NCBI GenBank assembly: GCA_004322535.1
Contig: SCUZ01000103.1
Span: 51,045 to 115,044 of the forward strand
Direction: 5' to 3'
From: Rugosibacter sp.
Lineage (GTDB): Bacteria; Pseudomonadota; Gammaproteobacteria; Burkholderiales; Rhodocyclaceae
Length of the DNA stretch: 64,000 nt
Shown here one piece after another: positions 20,533 through 28,968 of the stretch. Every line of letters begins with the position of its first letter. Position 1 is the first letter of the stretch. A program made the position numbers and the translations under genes. Below the pieces are notes generated by a model that worked only from the letters and a program-made list of their open reading frames with translations, searched no databases and was not told the DNA's origin.

Positions 20533-21537
20533 TTATGGCATGCGCAGATCACGCACAATGTGACGATCAAAATAAGTCAGGAGGCGTTGCGGCAGCCAGG
20601 CCATGTTGCCAGGCCACGCCCCCTGCACAAAACCCGCGTGACCACCCTGCGCAAGAAAATCAGGCGTTACCTCTCGAGGCAAATCACTCACAGCGGGCAT
20701 GGCACTGAATGGTAAAAACGGGTCATCAGAAGCATGCAACAGGAGCGTAGGCGTATTGATCAAGCCTAACAACGGCCCGGCGCTTGCCCGGGTGTAATAA
20801 TCCGCGGCATCGCGAAAACCATGCAGTGGCGCGGTGACCGCTTCATCAAACTCTCGTAGCGTGCGGCTACGCTTGATGGTAACAACATCCATCAAATCAG
20901 GAAACCGCGCCGCCTTTTCGAGTGCTTTGGGCACCAGGCTACGCAAAAAATAGCGCACATAAGCACGCTTGACGCCACGTGCAAGCTCGCCTTCTGCCGC
21001 CGCCAAATCGACTGGCGCACTCACCGTGGCGGCGGCATTAAGCAGACTGGCGGCCTTATCGGCAGGCGCATTTTCCGCCAGCCACTTGAGCAAGACATTG
21101 CCGCCAAGTGAGACACCGGCCGCAAAGAGCGCAGACCAGTGGAACGCATGTAGTCGCCGCAAAATCCAGTCAACCTCTGCGGCGTCGCCAGAATGATAGG
21201 CCCGTGGCAAACGATTAGGCTCGCCAGAACAGCCACGAAAATTCACCACGACCCCATGCCAGCCACGTGCGTGTATCGCGCGCATCAGGGCGCGTGCGTA
21301 AGCGCTGTTTGAGCTGCCTTCCAGCCCATGAAACAGCACGACGCAGGGTTGGCCGGGCGCCCCGTCTACCCAATCCAGATCGATGAAATCGCCATCTGGC
21401 GTATCCCAGCGTTGTCGGCGATACGGTGGCAGCGGGCCTTTGATAAGCAAGGGCCAGATGGTCTGCCGGTGTGCGCCACGCAACCAGCGCGAAGCTTGAA
21501 AACGAGGTGGGCTGGTGGTGGGTTCCAGGGGATTCAT
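20533..21537 (-). CDS. YheT-type alpha/beta hydrolase
   Basis: A 334-residue esterase-like hydrolase of the YheT/ABHD1-3 family. It starts RFQASRWLRGAHRQTIWP, a family signature. The nucleophile elbow is GVSLGGNVLLKWL (Ser), the oxyanion region LFHGLEGSSNSAYAR, and the catalytic His is in GGHAGFV. The start is taken at the ATG at 21537 (MNPLEPT). A longer reading to 21747 would overlap the neighbouring gene and lacks similarity. The substrate is unknown; some relatives act on short-chain esters. Confidence 0.88.
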   Translation of the reverse strand: MNPLEPTTSPPRFQASRWLRGAHRQTIWPLLIKGPLPPYRRQRWDTPDGDFIDLDWVDGAPGQPCVVLFHGLEGSSNSAYARALMRAIHARGWHGVVVNFRGCSGEPNRLPRAYHSGDAAEVDWILRRLHAFHWSALFAAGVSLGGNVLLKWLAENAPADKAASLLNAAATVSAPVDLAAAEGELARGVKRAYVRYFLRSLVPKALEKAARFPDLMDVVTIKRSRTLREFDEAVTAPLHGFRDAADYYTRASAGPLLGLINTPTLLLHASDDPFLPFSAMPAVSDLPREVTPDFLAQGGHAGFVQGAWPGNMAWLPQRLLTYFDRHIVRDLRMP

Positions 21538-21583
21538 CAATCTGGTTTTCTGCAGTTTCCGATTAACCCAACCGCAGAAAAGC

Positions 21584-22015
21584 TCAGTGCAAAACTTTCG
21601 GCACGTCGTGCGGGCTATCTGGCGGCGCAGGTGAGGCATGGTGTCCCACCATACGCCAACCCAATGCGCCTCGGGTATAAATATTGGTTGCCGCGACCGG
21701 CGCAGCAATACTTTCGTCGCCCGCATGGCTGAAATGCTCCAGCACATGCGTAATCACGGCGAAGGGGGTGACGAAAGCCACTTTCTGCGCCACCCGCAAA
21801 GTTAACCGGCCACTGTGCGAAAAAATGCGCTGCCACGCTTCGCGCACGGCACTGTAACCGATGAGCGCAGGCCCTCCGGGATGGACGCAGACAATCTCTT
21901 CATCATCAGACCAGACGCGCATCATGGCTTCCAGATTGCCTGCTTCCAGTGCGGCATAGAAAGCACTTTCGGTATCTTGTGGTGTGGAAAAAATCGCGTT
22001 TTCGGGTGGGCTCAT
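21584..22015 (-). CDS. SnoaL/DUF4440-like NTF2-fold protein
   Basis: A 143-residue protein of the NTF2-like superfamily: ESAFYAALEAGNLEAMM and WSDDEEIVCVHPGGPALIGYSAVREAWQ are typical of the SnoaL-3/ketosteroid-isomerase-like group. It has no signal peptide, and the function is unknown. Members are often small ligand-binding or enzymatic domains near hydrolases. It lies upstream of the YheT gene on the same strand with a 46-bp gap, suggesting co-transcription. Confidence 0.85.
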   Translation of the reverse strand: MSPPENAIFSTPQDTESAFYAALEAGNLEAMMRVWSDDEEIVCVHPGGPALIGYSAVREAWQRIFSHSGRLTLRVAQKVAFVTPFAVITHVLEHFSHAGDESIAAPVAATNIYTRGALGWRMVGHHASPAPPDSPHDVPKVLH

Positions 22016-22052
22016 GAAGATAGATGCAAGGATGGATGTAGGTATTTACTGG

Positions 22053-23039
22053 TTACAAGGGCAAAAACTTGATCACGTCATCAGGCTTGAGCCCATTCAG
22101 GCAGTCCAGATGGCCGAGTGGACATTCTCGTTTGAAACAGGGACTACATGGCAAGTCTTTGCGCACAATCTGCGCTGTGGGCGACAGCGGTGGCGTATAT
22201 AACGGTGAAGATGAACCATACAGAGCGACCAACGGACGATCCAGGGCTGCGGCCACATGCATCAGGCCAGAATCATTCGTCACCACGGCACGCGCGGTGG
22301 CAAGCAGATCAATCGCCTGGTCGAGTGATGTTTTGCCACACAGATTAACCACTGCGCCATCGGACGCCTGGACAATCTGCTCACCAATGGCAACATCTTT
22401 ACTTGAGCCCAAAAGCCAGATGGGCGTATCAGGAGAAACAATGCGCCGCGCGAGCTTGGCAAAATGCCAGGCAGGCCAACGCTTGGCAGGGCCATATTCC
22501 GCTCCCGGACAAAAAATCACCGGCGCACCTTGCTCCGGCAACGCCAATGCTCGACGTGCGGCCGCTTGCTGCACGGGGGAAGACAGTAGTGCAGGACGCG
22601 GCAGCACCTCTGGCACTGGTCCAATCAGGGCCGCATAGCGTTGCACCAGCTGCGGATGCAATACTTTATCCAATCGATGCCGCTCGGTGAGCAAACCATA
22701 GCGCGCCTCACCGTGATAACCCATGCGCTGTGGAATGCGAGCGAAGAAGGGAACCAGCGCAGACTTCCAGGAGTTGGGCAATACATAGGCACGGGAAAAG
22801 TCGGCATTGATGAGACGGCGACCCAGCGCATAGCGCGCCCAAAAATCAAACTCACCATGCGCAAAAGGGCTCGGCAGGACAGCATCCACTTCTGCCATGC
22901 GCGTCAATAACGCAGCCGCCCAGTCAGGTGCCAACACCTCAATGCGCGCTGCGGGATGCTGCTGCTTGATGAGCGTCAGCAGTGGCTGCGACAACACCGT
23001 GTCGCCAATCCAGGAAGGCGCGATAACGAGAATTTTCAC
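22053..23039 (-). CDS. waaF: ADP-heptose--LPS heptosyltransferase II
   Basis: A GT9-family enzyme that adds the second heptose to the LPS inner core at the cytoplasmic face of the inner membrane. The 328-residue reading from a GTG at 23039 begins VKILVIAPSWIGDTVLSQPL, the standard WaaF N-terminus. An upstream ATG would overlap the zinc-finger gene. Donor-binding motifs follow: FCPGAEYGPAKRWP, and VTNDSGLMHVAAALDRPLVALYGSSSP. Weak translation signals around the GTG leave the exact start uncertain. It lies downstream of the zinc-finger gene and ilvE on the minus strand, an arrangement common in betaproteobacteria. Confidence 0.93.
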   Translation of the reverse strand: MKILVIAPSWIGDTVLSQPLLTLIKQQHPAARIEVLAPDWAAALLTRMAEVDAVLPSPFAHGEFDFWARYALGRRLINADFSRAYVLPNSWKSALVPFFARIPQRMGYHGEARYGLLTERHRLDKVLHPQLVQRYAALIGPVPEVLPRPALLSSPVQQAAARRALALPEQGAPVIFCPGAEYGPAKRWPAWHFAKLARRIVSPDTPIWLLGSSKDVAIGEQIVQASDGAVVNLCGKTSLDQAIDLLATARAVVTNDSGLMHVAAALDRPLVALYGSSSPLYTPPLSPTAQIVRKDLPCSPCFKRECPLGHLDCLNGLKPDDVIKFLPL

Positions 23040-23064
23040 GTGCGGAAAAAAGTCAGTGATTGCA

Positions 23065-23280
23065 TCAGTGATGGCCGGTTGGCCGCGCGCCGGTAAAGCG
23101 GTACAGCGTGCCGCAATAAGGGCACGCCGCTTCACCGGACGGCGCCTTGAGTACATCAATGTATACCCGCGGATGCCGCGCCCACAGCGGTGAATCGGGG
23201 CGCGGGCAAGCTAACGGCAAATCCGCTGCGGTAATAGTGACTTCGCGCTTACGGTCGTTTGTGTTGTCGGCAGCACTCAT
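23065..23280 (-). CDS. Zinc-finger (CHCC) domain protein
   Basis: A 71-residue protein from MSAADNTNDRK. It has zinc-ligand positions Cys in LACPRPDSPLWARHPRV, His in the same segment, and CPYCGTLYRF near the C-terminus, fitting the zf-CHCC family. Relatives in mitochondria are accessory subunits of complex I (NDUFS6-like); the bacterial role is unproven. An upstream ATG at 23346 would overlap ilvE. It lies between ilvE and waaF and is probably co-transcribed with them. Confidence 0.88.
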   Translation of the reverse strand: MSAADNTNDRKREVTITAADLPLACPRPDSPLWARHPRVYIDVLKAPSGEAACPYCGTLYRFTGARPTGHH

Positions 23281-23290
23281 GGCAAAAACC

Positions 23291-24211
23291 TCAAACTGGC
23301 GTGAGCCAATCGGCGTGAGCGGGTACCCGGCCATTGACCACATCAAAAAACAGATCTTGCAAACGCGCTGTCACCGGACCACGCACCCCCGTGCCAATCG
23401 TGCGGTTATCCAGCTCGCGAATCGGTGTGACTTCAGCGGCAGTACCGGTGAAAAACGCCTCATCGGCAATGTAGATGTCATCGCGCGTCAAACGTTTGGC
23501 AACCACTTGGTACCCCAGCTCATTGGCCAAGGCAATCACCGAACCCCGCGTGATGCCGATCAGCGCGGAAGCAATTTCCGGCTCGTAAATCACGCCATTC
23601 TTGACGATGAAAAGATTTTCTCCGGCACCTTCGGCAACAAAACCATCAACGTCCAGCAGCAAGGCCTCATCGTAACCATCTTCGGTGGCTTCCATGTTGG
23701 CCAAAATGGAATTGGCATAGGTGCCAGAAAATTTCGCCCGCGACATATTCACATTCACGTGATGTCGTGCATAGCTTGAGGTTTTGACACGGATACCTTT
23801 TTCCAGACCGTCTTCACCCAGATAAGCACCCCAAGGCCAGGCGGCAATGGCCACATGGGTTTGCGCACCACGCGGCGAGACACCCATTTTTTCCGAGCCA
23901 TAGAACGCAATCGGGCGGATGTAGCAGGATTCCAGCTTATTGGCACGCACGACTTCTTTTTGTGCCTCCATCAACGTTGCTTTATCCCACGGCATGGGCA
24001 TGCGATAAATGTGTGCAGAACTAAACAAGCGATCCGTATGCTCTTGCAAACGAAAAATGGCTGTGCCAGAAACGGTTTTGTATGCACGCACGCCTTCAAA
24101 TACCGCAAGGCCATAATGCAGTGAATGGGTCAAAACGTGGGTGTTGGCTTCACGCCAGGGAACGAGTTTTCCGTCGTACCAGATGAAGCCGTCGCGGTCA
24201 GCCATGGACAT
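23291..24211 (-). CDS. ilvE: Branched-chain amino acid aminotransferase
   Basis: A PLP enzyme that interconverts Leu, Ile and Val with their 2-oxo acids. The 306-residue protein starts at the ATG at 24211 (MSMADRDGFIWYDG), which has GGAGA seven bases upstream. A longer reading to 24358 would run into the nudJ promoter region. It is a fold-type IV enzyme: THSLHYGLAVFEGVRAY, the PLP-lysine region RAKFSGTYANSILA, DEALLLDVDGFVAEGAGENLF, and GITRGSVIALA. Length is normal. It is divergent from nudJ. Confidence 0.96.
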   Translation of the reverse strand: MSMADRDGFIWYDGKLVPWREANTHVLTHSLHYGLAVFEGVRAYKTVSGTAIFRLQEHTDRLFSSAHIYRMPMPWDKATLMEAQKEVVRANKLESCYIRPIAFYGSEKMGVSPRGAQTHVAIAAWPWGAYLGEDGLEKGIRVKTSSYARHHVNVNMSRAKFSGTYANSILANMEATEDGYDEALLLDVDGFVAEGAGENLFIVKNGVIYEPEIASALIGITRGSVIALANELGYQVVAKRLTRDDIYIADEAFFTGTAAEVTPIRELDNRTIGTGVRGPVTARLQDLFFDVVNGRVPAHADWLTPV

Positions 24212-24298
24212 GGGGGATCTCCAGCAATCGGTTAGTTGAAGCAGCGATTTTAACAGGGGCGCTAAAATACGCCTATTAATAATCATTGCCATCGCACG

Positions 24299-24751
24299 AT
24301 GAATTGTCCCTGGAAGCCCAATGTGACCGTTGCCGCACTCATAGAACGTGCCGGACAATTTTTGATGGTCGAAGAAGAAACGGCTGATGGCTTGCGTTTA
24401 AATCAGCCGGCCGGCCACCTCGATGAAGGCGAATCGCTCGTTGCCGCCTGCACACGCGAAACGCTGGAAGAAACCGCCTGGGGCTTTACGCCCACAGCGC
24501 TGATCGGTGTTTATCAGTGGCCGCGCCCACAACGAGACATCACTTATCTGCGCTTTGCCTTCGCCGGTGTATTAGGTGAGCATGACTCGCATCGGGTGCT
24601 TGACACCGGCATCGTGCGCGCCGTCTGGATGACACCTGAAGAAATCCAGGCAACCCAGGCCAGCCATCGCAGCCCGTTAATCTGGCAGTGCGTGAGTGAC
24701 TATCTGCGTGGCCAACGGTTTCCGCTGGAAATCATTCGGCATTACGCATAA
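24299..24751 (+). CDS. nudJ: Nudix hydrolase, NudJ-type
   Basis: A 150-residue Nudix phosphatase that in E. coli acts on thiamine pyrophosphate and nucleoside di/triphosphates. The Nudix box is GHLDEGESLVAACTRETLEETAW (here quoted as GHLDEGESLV and RETLEETAW). The usual Gly after EE-x is Ala (EETAW). NudJ context is supported by the start VTVAALIERAGQFLMVEEE and TYLRFAFAG. It is divergent from ilvE and lies upstream of an unknown exported protein and mnmA; nudJ next to mnmA is also seen in enterics. Confidence 0.9.
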   Translation: MNCPWKPNVTVAALIERAGQFLMVEEETADGLRLNQPAGHLDEGESLVAACTRETLEETAWGFTPTALIGVYQWPRPQRDITYLRFAFAGVLGEHDSHRVLDTGIVRAVWMTPEEIQATQASHRSPLIWQCVSDYLRGQRFPLEIIRHYA

Positions 24752-24776
24752 CTGTCGACATCTCTACGCATCCACT

Positions 24777-25358
24777 ATGCATCGTTTTCTTTGCTTGCTT
24801 GTGCTGATAACTACATCGTCATACGCCGACGACTCTGTTTCCGTCTGTTTTAATTATGGCTGCGTCACGCAAGCAACTGTTAAATTCTCTGCACAGCAAT
24901 TAAGCAGCGTGACACAGACTTTAGCGGCTGCACATGATGCGGGCGAAGAACGTACGCTACTGGCGCAAGTCATCGGGACGCTTTACGCCTGGGCGGGAGA
25001 GCAGACACCCATACATGCCGATCGTGGTGGAAACCTTGCTGACGCCGGCGTGCAGGGTGCGATGGATTGTATTGACCACTCGACTACCACCACGCGGTTT
25101 CTCCACTTGCTGGAACAACACGATGCACTACACTTTCATCACGTCATTGCCACGACTCGACGCGGCTGGATATTTCAGCATTTGACTGCAACGATAGAAG
25201 AGCTGCCGCTTGCCACAGCGAGCGCAGCTTCGGCAACATCGGCTACAGCCGCTCAGCGACTTCGTTTCGCGGTAGATAGCTGGTACGTGGATAACGGTAA
25301 ACCAGCGATTGTTTTGCCGCTTGCTGAATGGTTTAACTACGGAGGTTCTGGTGTCTAA
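24777..25358 (+). CDS. Exported protein of unknown function
   Basis: A 193-residue protein starting at MHRFLCLLV, with a signal peptide (to about residue 17, SSYA) and mature chain [20 protein letters not shown]. It has two early cysteines, a histidine-rich central region (HALHFHHV around 120) and a tail rich in Ala/Thr. I do not recognise the family. It lies between nudJ and mnmA, overlaps mnmA by 8 bp and should be translationally coupled. The cysteines near the N-terminus are compatible with a disulfide or metal site. Confidence 0.7.
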   Translation: MHRFLCLLVLITTSSYADDSVSVCFNYGCVTQATVKFSAQQLSSVTQTLAAAHDAGEERTLLAQVIGTLYAWAGEQTPIHADRGGNLADAGVQGAMDCIDHSTTTTRFLHLLEQHDALHFHHVIATTRRGWIFQHLTATIEELPLATASAASATSATAAQRLRFAVDSWYVDNGKPAIVLPLAEWFNYGGSGV

Positions 25359-26460
25359 AAGTAACAAGGGAAAAATTGTGGTTGGTCTATCGGGTGGCGT
25401 AGATTCAGCTGTCGCTGCTTTGCTGCTCAAGCAACAAGGTTATGAGGTAATTGGCCTCTTCATGAAAAACTGGGAAGGCGACGATACGGATGAATACTGT
25501 TCATCCCGCCAAGATTTGGTAGATGCCGCCGCAGTGGCTGATGTCATTGGCATTGAGTTTGAAGCCGTTAACTTTTCTGCCGAATATCAAGAGCGGGTAT
25601 TTGCGGAATTCTTGCGTGAGTATCAAGCAGGCCGCACACCCAATCCCGATGTGTTGTGTAATTCAGAAATCAAGTTCAAGGCATTTCTTGATCATGCACT
25701 AGCGCTGGGTGCGGAAAAAATTGCCACAGGGCATTACGCTCAAGTGAGGCAATTCTTGGGCGAGTGGCAATTGCTCAAAGCGGAAGATGGCACGAAAGAT
25801 CAAACTTATTTTCTGCATCGGCTCAATCAGGGGCAGCTGGCAAAAACGTTATTTCCAATCGGTCATCTGTATAAACGCGATGTACGAAAAATAGCTGCTG
25901 CAGCAGGGCTGCCAAATCACGCACGCAAAGATTCCACCGGTATTTGCTTTATTGGCGAGCGGCCTTTTCGTGAATTTCTTGCCCGCTACATCCCCAAGCA
26001 ACCCGGTGAAATACGAATTTTTGGCACAGATCAAGCCATTGGCAGACATCCGGGTCTGACGTATTACACCCTGGGACAACGTGAAGGTTTAGGGATAGGC
26101 GGGGTAAAAAATGCCTCTGAAGCCCCTTGGTTTGTGGTCAGCAAAGACATGGAGCGTAATATTCTCTACGTCGTGCAAGGTCACGATCATCCCGCTTTAT
26201 TCTCGCAAAGCCTTGTGGCAACTGATCTTTCGTGGATTTCCAACAAGCCGCCGCACACGCACTGGGTGTATGCCGCCAAAACCCGTTATCGGCAACCCGA
26301 TGCCGCCTGTCAAATTGAACGGCTCTCCACCACTGAATTCGAGGTTGTTTTTGCTGCACCGCAATGGGCTGTCACACCGGGACAATCTGTTGTAGTCTAC
26401 GAATCGTGTGTTTGCTTAGGGGGGGGAATCATCACTAAAAACCTTACGCTAAATGCATAA
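25351..26460 (+). CDS. mnmA: tRNA-uridine 2-sulfurtransferase MnmA
   Basis: Catalyses 2-thiolation of U34 in tRNAs for Glu, Gln and Lys. The GTG start at 25351 is preceded by GGAGG. The 369-residue protein has the PP-loop [13 protein letters not shown] (about 10-22), the catalytic Cys in [13 protein letters not shown] (about 100-112), the second Cys in [15 protein letters not shown] (about 190-204), and the C-terminal beta-barrel domain. Length is normal. The 5' end overlaps the preceding exported-protein gene by 8 bp. Confidence 0.97.
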   Translation: MSKSNKGKIVVGLSGGVDSAVAALLLKQQGYEVIGLFMKNWEGDDTDEYCSSRQDLVDAAAVADVIGIEFEAVNFSAEYQERVFAEFLREYQAGRTPNPDVLCNSEIKFKAFLDHALALGAEKIATGHYAQVRQFLGEWQLLKAEDGTKDQTYFLHRLNQGQLAKTLFPIGHLYKRDVRKIAAAAGLPNHARKDSTGICFIGERPFREFLARYIPKQPGEIRIFGTDQAIGRHPGLTYYTLGQREGLGIGGVKNASEAPWFVVSKDMERNILYVVQGHDHPALFSQSLVATDLSWISNKPPHTHWVYAAKTRYRQPDAACQIERLSTTEFEVVFAAPQWAVTPGQSVVVYESCVCLGGGIITKNLTLNA

Positions 26461-26529
26461 ACAAGATTGCAAAATGTGGTTAAAATTTTCCTCGGGTAAT
26501 TGCCCGCAAATTTCTGGAGGTATTTTTGA

Positions 26530-26826
26530 ATGAATAAAGCTGAACTGATTGAAATTGCAGCCACTGGAGCCGATGTCAGCAAAGCAGCCGCTGGCAAAGT
26601 TCTTGATAGCATCATTGCCGCAGTTGTTAAAGCGGTTTCCAAAGGTGACACCGTAACGCTCGTGGGCTTTGGTACGTTTAAGTCAGCCAAGCGCGCAGCA
26701 CGTACGGGAAAAAATCCTAAAACCGGTGCAACGATCAAAATCGCTGCAACCACTGTGCCAAAGTTCAGCGCAGGCTCCGGCTTCAAGGAAGCAGTATCAG
26801 GCAAGAAAAAAGCAGCCAAAAAGTAA
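26530..26826 (+). CDS. hupB: HU family DNA-binding protein
   Basis: A 98-residue histone-like protein with the HU fold: MNKAELIEIAATGADVSK at the start, and the DNA-binding beta-arm motif GFGTFKSAKRAARTGKNPKTG (quoted in part as FGTFKSAKRAARTGKNP). The C-terminal KKKAAKK tail is longer and more basic than in E. coli HU, a common betaproteobacterial trait. RBS GGAGG lies nine bases upstream of the ATG. It stands alone after mnmA. Confidence 0.93.
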   Translation: MNKAELIEIAATGADVSKAAAGKVLDSIIAAVVKAVSKGDTVTLVGFGTFKSAKRAARTGKNPKTGATIKIAATTVPKFSAGSGFKEAVSGKKKAAKK

Positions 26827-26852
26827 TCGCGTACTACCGTACTGCACTACCC

Positions 26853-26880
26853 CAACGGGCTCGCAATGCGGGCCCGTCCT
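26853..26880 (+). terminator. Possible terminator after hupB
   Basis: ACGGGC / GCCCGT with an 11-nt loop, followed by CCTATTTC. The T-run is weak, so this is only a candidate. Confidence 0.4.
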
Positions 26881-26928
26881 ATTTCAGGATAAGGCTTCAT
26901 TCAACCCGTTCAAACCAAGGGCTAACCT

Positions 26929-27288
26929 ATGATTGCCATTCAACATACTGGCCACCTTGTTCAATTCGCCATACTTGGTGAATTTACGCTGGCCGACTTC
27001 AAGGAATTCGAGGAGCTCGTGCTTTACAAAGTGCACTTTACGGGCCCGGTGAACCTGCTGGTGGATGTGCGTGAAATGCTCGGCTTGACAATTGATGTCG
27101 CATGGGAAGAAGTACGATTTTCGCGCGCACATACACATGACTTCAAACGCATTGCGGTGCTTACCAGCAGTCAATGGGTCGCATGGAGCGCCTGGCTCTC
27201 ACAGCTCTTCGTAGAAGCCGATGTGCGTGTATTTGAAGAAGAGGCGGCCGCGCGCGACTGGCTTGCAGAACCCATTAGCACGCAGTAA
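26929..27288 (+). CDS. SpoIIAA-like family protein
   Basis: A 119-residue protein of the SpoIIAA-like (STAS-related) family: LVQFAILGEFTLADFKEFEELV, NLLVDVREMLGLTIDVAWEEV and FKRIAVLTSSQWVAW follow the family pattern. Most members lack the phosphorylatable Ser of true anti-sigma antagonists, and their function is not known. It stands between hupB and the convergent queG gene, alone. Confidence 0.88.
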   Translation: MIAIQHTGHLVQFAILGEFTLADFKEFEELVLYKVHFTGPVNLLVDVREMLGLTIDVAWEEVRFSRAHTHDFKRIAVLTSSQWVAWSAWLSQLFVEADVRVFEEEAAARDWLAEPISTQ

Positions 27289-27293
27289 CACCA

Positions 27294-27317
27294 CACTGAG
27301 ATTTTCAGTGATTTTTC
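27294..27317 (+). terminator. Terminator after the SpoIIAA-like gene
   Basis: A 6-bp stem CACTGA / TCAGTG with a 5-nt loop, followed by ATTTTTC. It overlaps the end of queG on the other strand. Confidence 0.6.
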
Positions 27318-28383
27318 ATTGATGGCGCGCTAATGCCCAGGCAACATGTTCACGCACCATGGCGGAATGATCACTCGCGCGCGCGCGCAAGGCGTGGATA
27401 ACACCCTCACATGTGGGCGCATTGCCCAATGCCACTGCGATGTTGCGTAACCAGCGCTCATATCCGATACGTCGAATAGCCGAGCCTGCCATTCGCTCGG
27501 TAAACTCGTCTTCCGTCCAGGCAAAGAGTTCAACCAGCGTGGCCTCATCCAAGGCATGGCGAGGCGCAAAATCAGCTTCGCGCGTCAATGGCGAAAAACG
27601 GTTCCACGGACAAGCCAGCTGGCAATCGTCGCACCCATAAATTCGATTGCCCAGATGTTCTCGCAATGGCTCCGGAATGCTGTTTTTCAGCTCGATGGTC
27701 AGATAAGAAATACATCGCCGCGCATCCAATTGATACGGCGCGACGATGGCTTCAGTTGGGCAGCTATCAATGCAGGCCGTGCAGCTGCCACAGTGATCGG
27801 TCACCGGGGTATCGGGTGGCAAGGGCAATTCACTATAAATTTCACCCAGAAAAAAATACGACCCCACCTCGCGATCCAGCAGCAAGGTGTGCTTGCCTCG
27901 CCAGCCCAGGCCGCCTTGCTTTGCCAGCTGTACCTCCATCACCGGTGCGGAATCAGTAAATACGCGATGTGCAAACTCGCCTAATGTTTCTGTCATACGA
28001 TCAGCCAAGGCCTGCAAGCGTGCGCGCATCACCTTGTGATAGTCGCGACCCAGAGCGTACCGAGAGATATAGGCACAGTGCGTGTCCGCCAGGGCTTCTT
28101 TTGCATCGGCACTGGCGGGTCGGTAATTCATGCGTACCGTGATAATACTTTGCGTGCCCGGCACAAGCTCAGTTGGCAGGGCACGCTTAGCGCCAACTTC
28201 CGACACGTGCGCCGCCATATAATCCATTTCGCCATGAAATCCGGCAGCCAGCCAGGCAGCCAGCTGAGCAGGCGCATCGCCCGTCTCGGCGCGAGCAAAG
28301 CCAATGGCATCAAAGCCTAATTCGCGGCCCCAGCGCCGTATGTTTTCTTTCACCGTGTGCCACTGATCATGCATGATGCGCAT
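27316..28383 (-). CDS. queG: Epoxyqueuosine reductase QueG
   Basis: A cobalamin- and Fe-S-dependent enzyme that reduces epoxyqueuosine to queuosine in tRNA. The 355-residue protein has an N-terminal cobalamin-binding part (GFDAIGFARAET), two ferredoxin-like cluster motifs (CGSCTACIDSCP, about 192-203, and CDDCQLACPWN, about 246-256), and a C-terminal HEAT-like segment. Length matches the proteobacterial family. It may start at Met1 or at Met4 (28374). It is divergent from tsaE, and the 5' ends overlap by about 15-27 bp. Confidence 0.96.
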   Translation of the reverse strand: MRIMHDQWHTVKENIRRWGRELGFDAIGFARAETGDAPAQLAAWLAAGFHGEMDYMAAHVSEVGAKRALPTELVPGTQSIITVRMNYRPASADAKEALADTHCAYISRYALGRDYHKVMRARLQALADRMTETLGEFAHRVFTDSAPVMEVQLAKQGGLGWRGKHTLLLDREVGSYFFLGEIYSELPLPPDTPVTDHCGSCTACIDSCPTEAIVAPYQLDARRCISYLTIELKNSIPEPLREHLGNRIYGCDDCQLACPWNRFSPLTREADFAPRHALDEATLVELFAWTEDEFTERMAGSAIRRIGYERWLRNIAVALGNAPTCEGVIHALRARASDHSAMVREHVAWALARHQ

Positions 28384-28968
28384 CTTACTTTAGCAAGCCA
28401 GTTTTCCTTGTGCGATGAAGCAGCCACATTGAGTTTCGGCGCACAATTTGCAAACACCCAGTGTCTTGTCCCCGGCCTGGTGATTTGGCTACATGGTGAT
28501 CTTGGTGCGGGGAAAACCACGTTCGTGCGTGGCCTGCTACGTGCCCTGGGCGAAACCGGCCCGGTCAAAAGCCCGACGTATACACTGCTTGAAGTTCATG
28601 CTGTTTCTGGATTAAACTTATATCACTTTGATTTTTATCGACTCAATCAGCCGGAAGAATATCTCGATGCAGGCTTGGATGAATATTTTTCAGGAACCGG
28701 GATTTGTCTGGTCGAATGGCCGGACCAGGCCGCGCCATATCTTCCACCCGCAGATATTCACATTGACCTGCGCATGGTCACCGCACCAGATTCATCCACA
28801 GACTTATCCACAAAATCGCCCACTGCTTCACGCACCGCTTTACCCGTCGCCCATCGTGAAGTTTTTTGCCGCGCCACCAGCGCACGTGGCCGCCTATGTC
28901 TAGCCACTTGCCTTGCCCCAGGCGCCCCCAGCGCCGCGACCTCCTCAAGTTTGCCGCCGCCAGCCTAA
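28357..28968 (+). CDS. tsaE: tRNA threonylcarbamoyladenosine biosynthesis ATPase TsaE
   Basis: An ATPase that drives the TsaBDE t6A-forming complex (tsaD at 7735). The P-loop is GDLGAGKTTFVRGLL (about 46-60), followed by SPTYTLLE and FDFYRLNQPEEYLDAGLDEYF. Two starts are possible: GTG at 28357 or ATG at 28369. The protein reads 203 residues, about 45 longer than usual. The extra C-terminal tail (after about 155) is compositionally biased and overlaps the start of amiC by over 70 bp, so it may be a byproduct of the amiC overlap rather than a functional domain. Confidence 0.95.
   Translation: MPLIMHDAHLTLASQFSLCDEAATLSFGAQFANTQCLVPGLVIWLHGDLGAGKTTFVRGLLRALGETGPVKSPTYTLLEVHAVSGLNLYHFDFYRLNQPEEYLDAGLDEYFSGTGICLVEWPDQAAPYLPPADIHIDLRMVTAPDSSTDLSTKSPTASRTALPVAHREVFCRATSARGRLCLATCLAPGAPSAATSSSLPPPA

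Noticed and set aside
21538..21747. N-terminal extension of the YheT hydrolase
   Set aside because: It overlaps the neighbouring NTF2-like gene in another frame, and the family signature starts only after 21537.
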